Assembly (NCBI GenBank): GCA_035610365.1
Contig: CM069434.1
Location: forward strand, 123,436,895-123,500,894
DNA: 64,000 nucleotides
Source: Aquatica leii
Lineage: Eukaryota; Arthropoda; Insecta; Coleoptera; Lampyridae
Direction: 5' to 3'
Shown: positions 61,370 through 64,000 of the stretch, in pieces
Position numbering within the stretch: the first letter of the stretch is position 1
Layout: the number at the start of each line of letters is the position of its first letter
Notes under the pieces: generated by a model
Told to the model about the DNA's origin: nothing
The model's database searches: none
Seen by the model: only the letters and a program-made list of their open reading frames with translations
Made by a program: the position numbers and the translations under genes

Positions 61370-61385
61370 CCAAACTGAATAAATT
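61370..61385 (-). promoter_or_regulatory. Initiator-like site of the 61.2-kb candidate gene
   Basis: On the minus strand TTCAGTTTGG, an arthropod-type TCAGT initiator, is followed by GC-rich CAACGTCGCGTCG within an otherwise AT-rich region, about 165 bp upstream of the ATG at 61212. Supportive, not proof. Confidence 0.35.
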
Positions 61386-63169
61386 TACGTGCAATATTAG
61401 TTGCAGAAAATAAACGAATGTAAAATTGAATTTTAATGTAATGAACTCTAACGGGACGTTACAGGCTAGTGCAAGTCACTCGTTTTAGCAACAAAAACAT
61501 TACATATTTAAACTTATGAGCTAAAACATTTAATCACTGTTATTGTTGTTTCTATAATTGACTTCTTTTTTTCTAAACGCATTCATTATATAAAAATTAA
61601 AATAATTTTAAGTCCACAACAATAATATTGAAACTATCACTTCTTCTAGTGAGATTTTTCTATTACTTTTTTAGTTTGTAATGCTGCATTCCCATTAACT
61701 ATAAATTATGTTTAACCGTTTACAAAATTATAAACCAACATCGTATTTGTCAGAAAAACATTGTTAACAATTCAGGCTTTAGCACGATTTACTGGCTGCA
61801 AAATGCTGTACCTAATGGATATTTGACAAACTGATTCGGATCATTTATATTAAGTTTTACTTAAAACCAATGTTTTTTTTAACTTGATAAATTGACATAC
61901 AATAAATACTTTTGACATGTAATTAAAAAAAAACAATTTTTGTAAAAGGTTTATATCTATTTGACTTTTATAAATAATTAAATATATATCCAAAGGAAAA
62001 TGATAGTGTATAATTCGTAATAAATGCGCATTGCCAACTCGTATGAATTGCAACCTCGCCTTTAGCTCAGCTGGAAATTTTCATACTCGTTGGCTACCAT
62101 TCCTTATTCGTTATCTAATGTACTAAGTTTCTACATTAAAAACAAAAACTGTAGCTAGGTATAGTTAAATAAATAGTTTTTTTCGTTTATATTTTTTTTA
62201 TTTATTTCAGGTAAATATTACAGCAAATAAAACTAACCTAATTTTTACTGATAGAATAAAGCAGTTCTATATACCATACACTGCTTTTGAATGGCTTTCT
62301 GGCGTATTTGAGAGACTTTAGTCACTGGAACTAGTGATAGTAACAGTTAAAGATAAGTACTTGGTTCGTTTTTAAGATTAAAACAATTCTTACTGTTTTT
62401 TCTGCGGTAATTTTTAAAGCATTTACAGCGGCAACTTAAAGAAATTGTGTTTTTTATTAATTTTTTAATTACAGTTTAACTATCATGATCTTTTAACGCT
62501 TGCACTATGTTTAAAACAATCAAGATAACATAATGATGATGATTTCAGAAGAATTACATTCGGTTATAGTAGTGGATAAAATGATTTCTATATTTTTTAT
62601 AAACATAATCGTTGTCGTGAACAAAAGATAATTTAATTTTGTCTAAAAATTGCTGCGTGCAGGAAAAACTTTTGAGACACTTTGAATTTTCTATAATTGA
62701 AATCATTTTGACGATATTACATTAAACAGTTTAGAAATAATTCCTTATTTAATAACTTGGAAATGAAAAGTAAACTTCAACGCACGATTTAAGTTTTTTT
62801 CTAAGCACTTCATTAATAAGAATATGATCATTTAAACGAGGTTATCTATGTTTTCTTTCTTTATTTACACTGTCATATATTATTTTCTTTTTAATTCCCA
62901 TAATTAACTAAATACAGTGACATTCTTTTATAATCGTTAAAATAAAACTTCATTCCTTTATATTTAATTTAAATACAGCAACTTAATCATCGATGCTACC
63001 AACTCAACTTAATTAAAGTTTAATCGATTTTGGCATCCTTCTTTTTTAAATCTATCAAAACTATACATTTTATTATTTAATTTAAACAATTTTAAACTGT
63101 TTAATATATCTAATTCTGTAGAATTTTGAATATATCTTACAGATCTCTTTCATATATTATATTTTAAAC
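61386..63169. other. AT-rich spacer with minor exon-like pieces
   Basis: 62211-62320 (+) follows a good acceptor (TTTTATTTATTTCAG) and reads VNITANKTNLIFTDRIKQFY up to a stop; 62043-62126 (+) gives a 27-residue frame (SAGNFHTRWLPFLIRY). Both are too short to call a gene. Confidence 0.3.
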
Positions 63170-63591
63170 CAGTGGTTCCTAAACTTTTTTGACCAAGCGA
63201 CGTCTTTTTATAGTCAAAACTTGCCCACGGATCTCTGAGTAAAAAAACTACAGAAATGCATAATAGAAAAATTACAAATTCAACTTTCATGACTTGAATG
63301 GTAAATCGTGACGTAAAAACAAAATATAAATAAAACATTTTGCTGAAGAAGCATTTATTAAAATTATACCTTTTGTTTTAAAGTATTAAAAAAAATTTAA
63401 TGACCTGGATGAACCTGATGGGATGGTTGTATTTATGTCCGGCTCAATGTTTGTGAGTAGCAACCGCAAATTCCCACGAGTACTAATTTCTAGTTGGTTT
63501 CTTTTTTTTGTGATAAGGCTCATAATGGCACTGAACCCACGTTCTACCAAATAAGAAGACGGAAAATCAAAAGCATCTATACAATAACCCA
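63170..63591 (-). pseudogene. hAT transposase C-terminus and 3' end (SCAND3/GTF2IRD2 type)
   Basis: 63591-63386 reads FDFPSSYLVERGFSAIMSL followed by ITKKRNQLEISTRG and LRLLLTNIEPDI, the hAT dimerisation region of this subgroup. The 3' terminal inverted repeat CAGTGGTTCCTAAACTTTTT begins at 63170. Upstream coding sequence is cut off by the LTR-like element at 63592. Same subgroup as the relic at 37.3-37.9 kb, but the tips differ. Confidence 0.8.
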
Positions 63592-64000
63592 TGTTACAAG
63601 CTTTTGGTAGTTTACGAACCTGCACGGCCAACTCACAATAGTCGGAGAGAGGGGAGGTTCACAGAGAATACAGAAAATATGCTTAAGGGCGCCAGAGCGG
63701 ATCCAAAGTAACTTTTCTATCTTGCTCAGGACAGAAACGGTTCACACTTGTAACACGATGTTAGGTTCGTAATCCTTATACTCGGCTGTGCGAGTAGCCA
63801 ACGTTTGTTATTAGATAACGACGATCCGAAGAGAAAGGTATGTTGTCATAAAAGCACAAGTAACCACAATAACAACTTTAATTTAGCATCGTTGATGATT
63901 ATCACAGGTATATCGAATTCTCATTACAGAAATGCCAGTAGTATCGGCAACACACAGTACATAAGTAAATTACGTCGACATGAATAGCGAAGAATAGTTT
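63592..64000 (+). mobile_element. 1.34-kb LTR-like element, copy C (runs off the window)
   Basis: Starts TGTTACAAGCTTTTGGTAG, matching the start of copy B (24651), and follows it through TTTACGAACCT, GCACGGCCAACTCA, GGTTCGTAATCC, AGAGAAAGGTATGTTG and TCGGCAACACAC. Inserted into the hAT gene at 63591/63592. The right border and target duplication lie outside the window. Confidence 0.8.

Noticed and set aside
62053-62075. tRNA A-box match (TAGCTCAGCTGG)
   Set aside because: No B box follows and no cloverleaf can be built.
1-64000. CRISPR arrays, bacterial operons, phage or plasmid features
   Set aside because: Spliced introns, a nuclear-type tRNA and eukaryotic transposon families; no spaced short repeats of CRISPR type.

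Overview
This is eukaryotic DNA, most likely from an insect. It is strongly AT-rich, has no operons or ribosome-binding sites, shows 48-50 bp introns with GT...AG borders, one nuclear-type tRNA-Asn gene, and a mix of arthropod transposon families. I cannot name the order with confidence. Almost every recognisable protein-coding stretch belongs to a transposable element, and nearly all of these are broken by stops, frameshifts, deletions or nested insertions.

Layout, left to right. 1-2028 (-): hAT transposase of the ZMYM1 type, split by a solo LTR (455-903). About 4600-5290 (+): Tc1-like relic. 5774-7709: a tRNA-Asn(GTT) gene cut in its B box by a 1.85-kb P-element-like transposon with a THAP ORF and a P C-terminal ORF. 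8605-8868: possible piggyBac tail. 12.0-14.1 kb: first copy of a long LTR-like repeat. 17.5-18.8 kb (-): LINE with RNase H. 20.1-21.4 kb (+): RTE-like LINE. 21.7-22.7 kb (+): Harbinger relic. 24.5-28.35 kb (+): pogo-like element carrying a 1340-bp solo LTR right after its start codon. 28.6-28.84 kb: hAT 3' end. 29.3-31.7 kb: repeats. 35.2-37.9 kb (-): BED-finger hAT relic. 40.2-43.1 kb (+): nearly full-length but broken RTE-like LINE. 45.4 kb: 194-bp hairpin. 46.8-48.1 kb (+): piggyBac relic. 48.4-49.0 kb (-): Penelope-like fragment. 49.0-51.1 kb (-): Copia relic with a hairpin MITE. 51.9-54.8 kb (+): Ty3/gypsy relic. 56.27-57.43 kb: Tc1/mariner element with ~100-bp inverted repeats. 63.17-63.59 kb (-): hAT 3' end, cut by a third copy of the 1.34-kb LTR-like repeat that runs off the window.

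Host-gene signal is sparse. The best candidate is a small multi-exon gene on the minus strand (about 61380 to 60435), with an initiator-like site, a start codon, two tiny introns and a last exon with a poly(A) signal. Exon-like islands near 55.2-55.9 kb and 59.6-59.8 kb are weaker.

The most interesting things are the tRNA B-box insertion by the P-like element and its subterminal TGACGTCA repeats, two insertions that can be undone on paper to the base (LTR in hAT, LTR in pogo), the pogo-end motif arrays, and several foldback elements. I found no convincing new multi-gene system.
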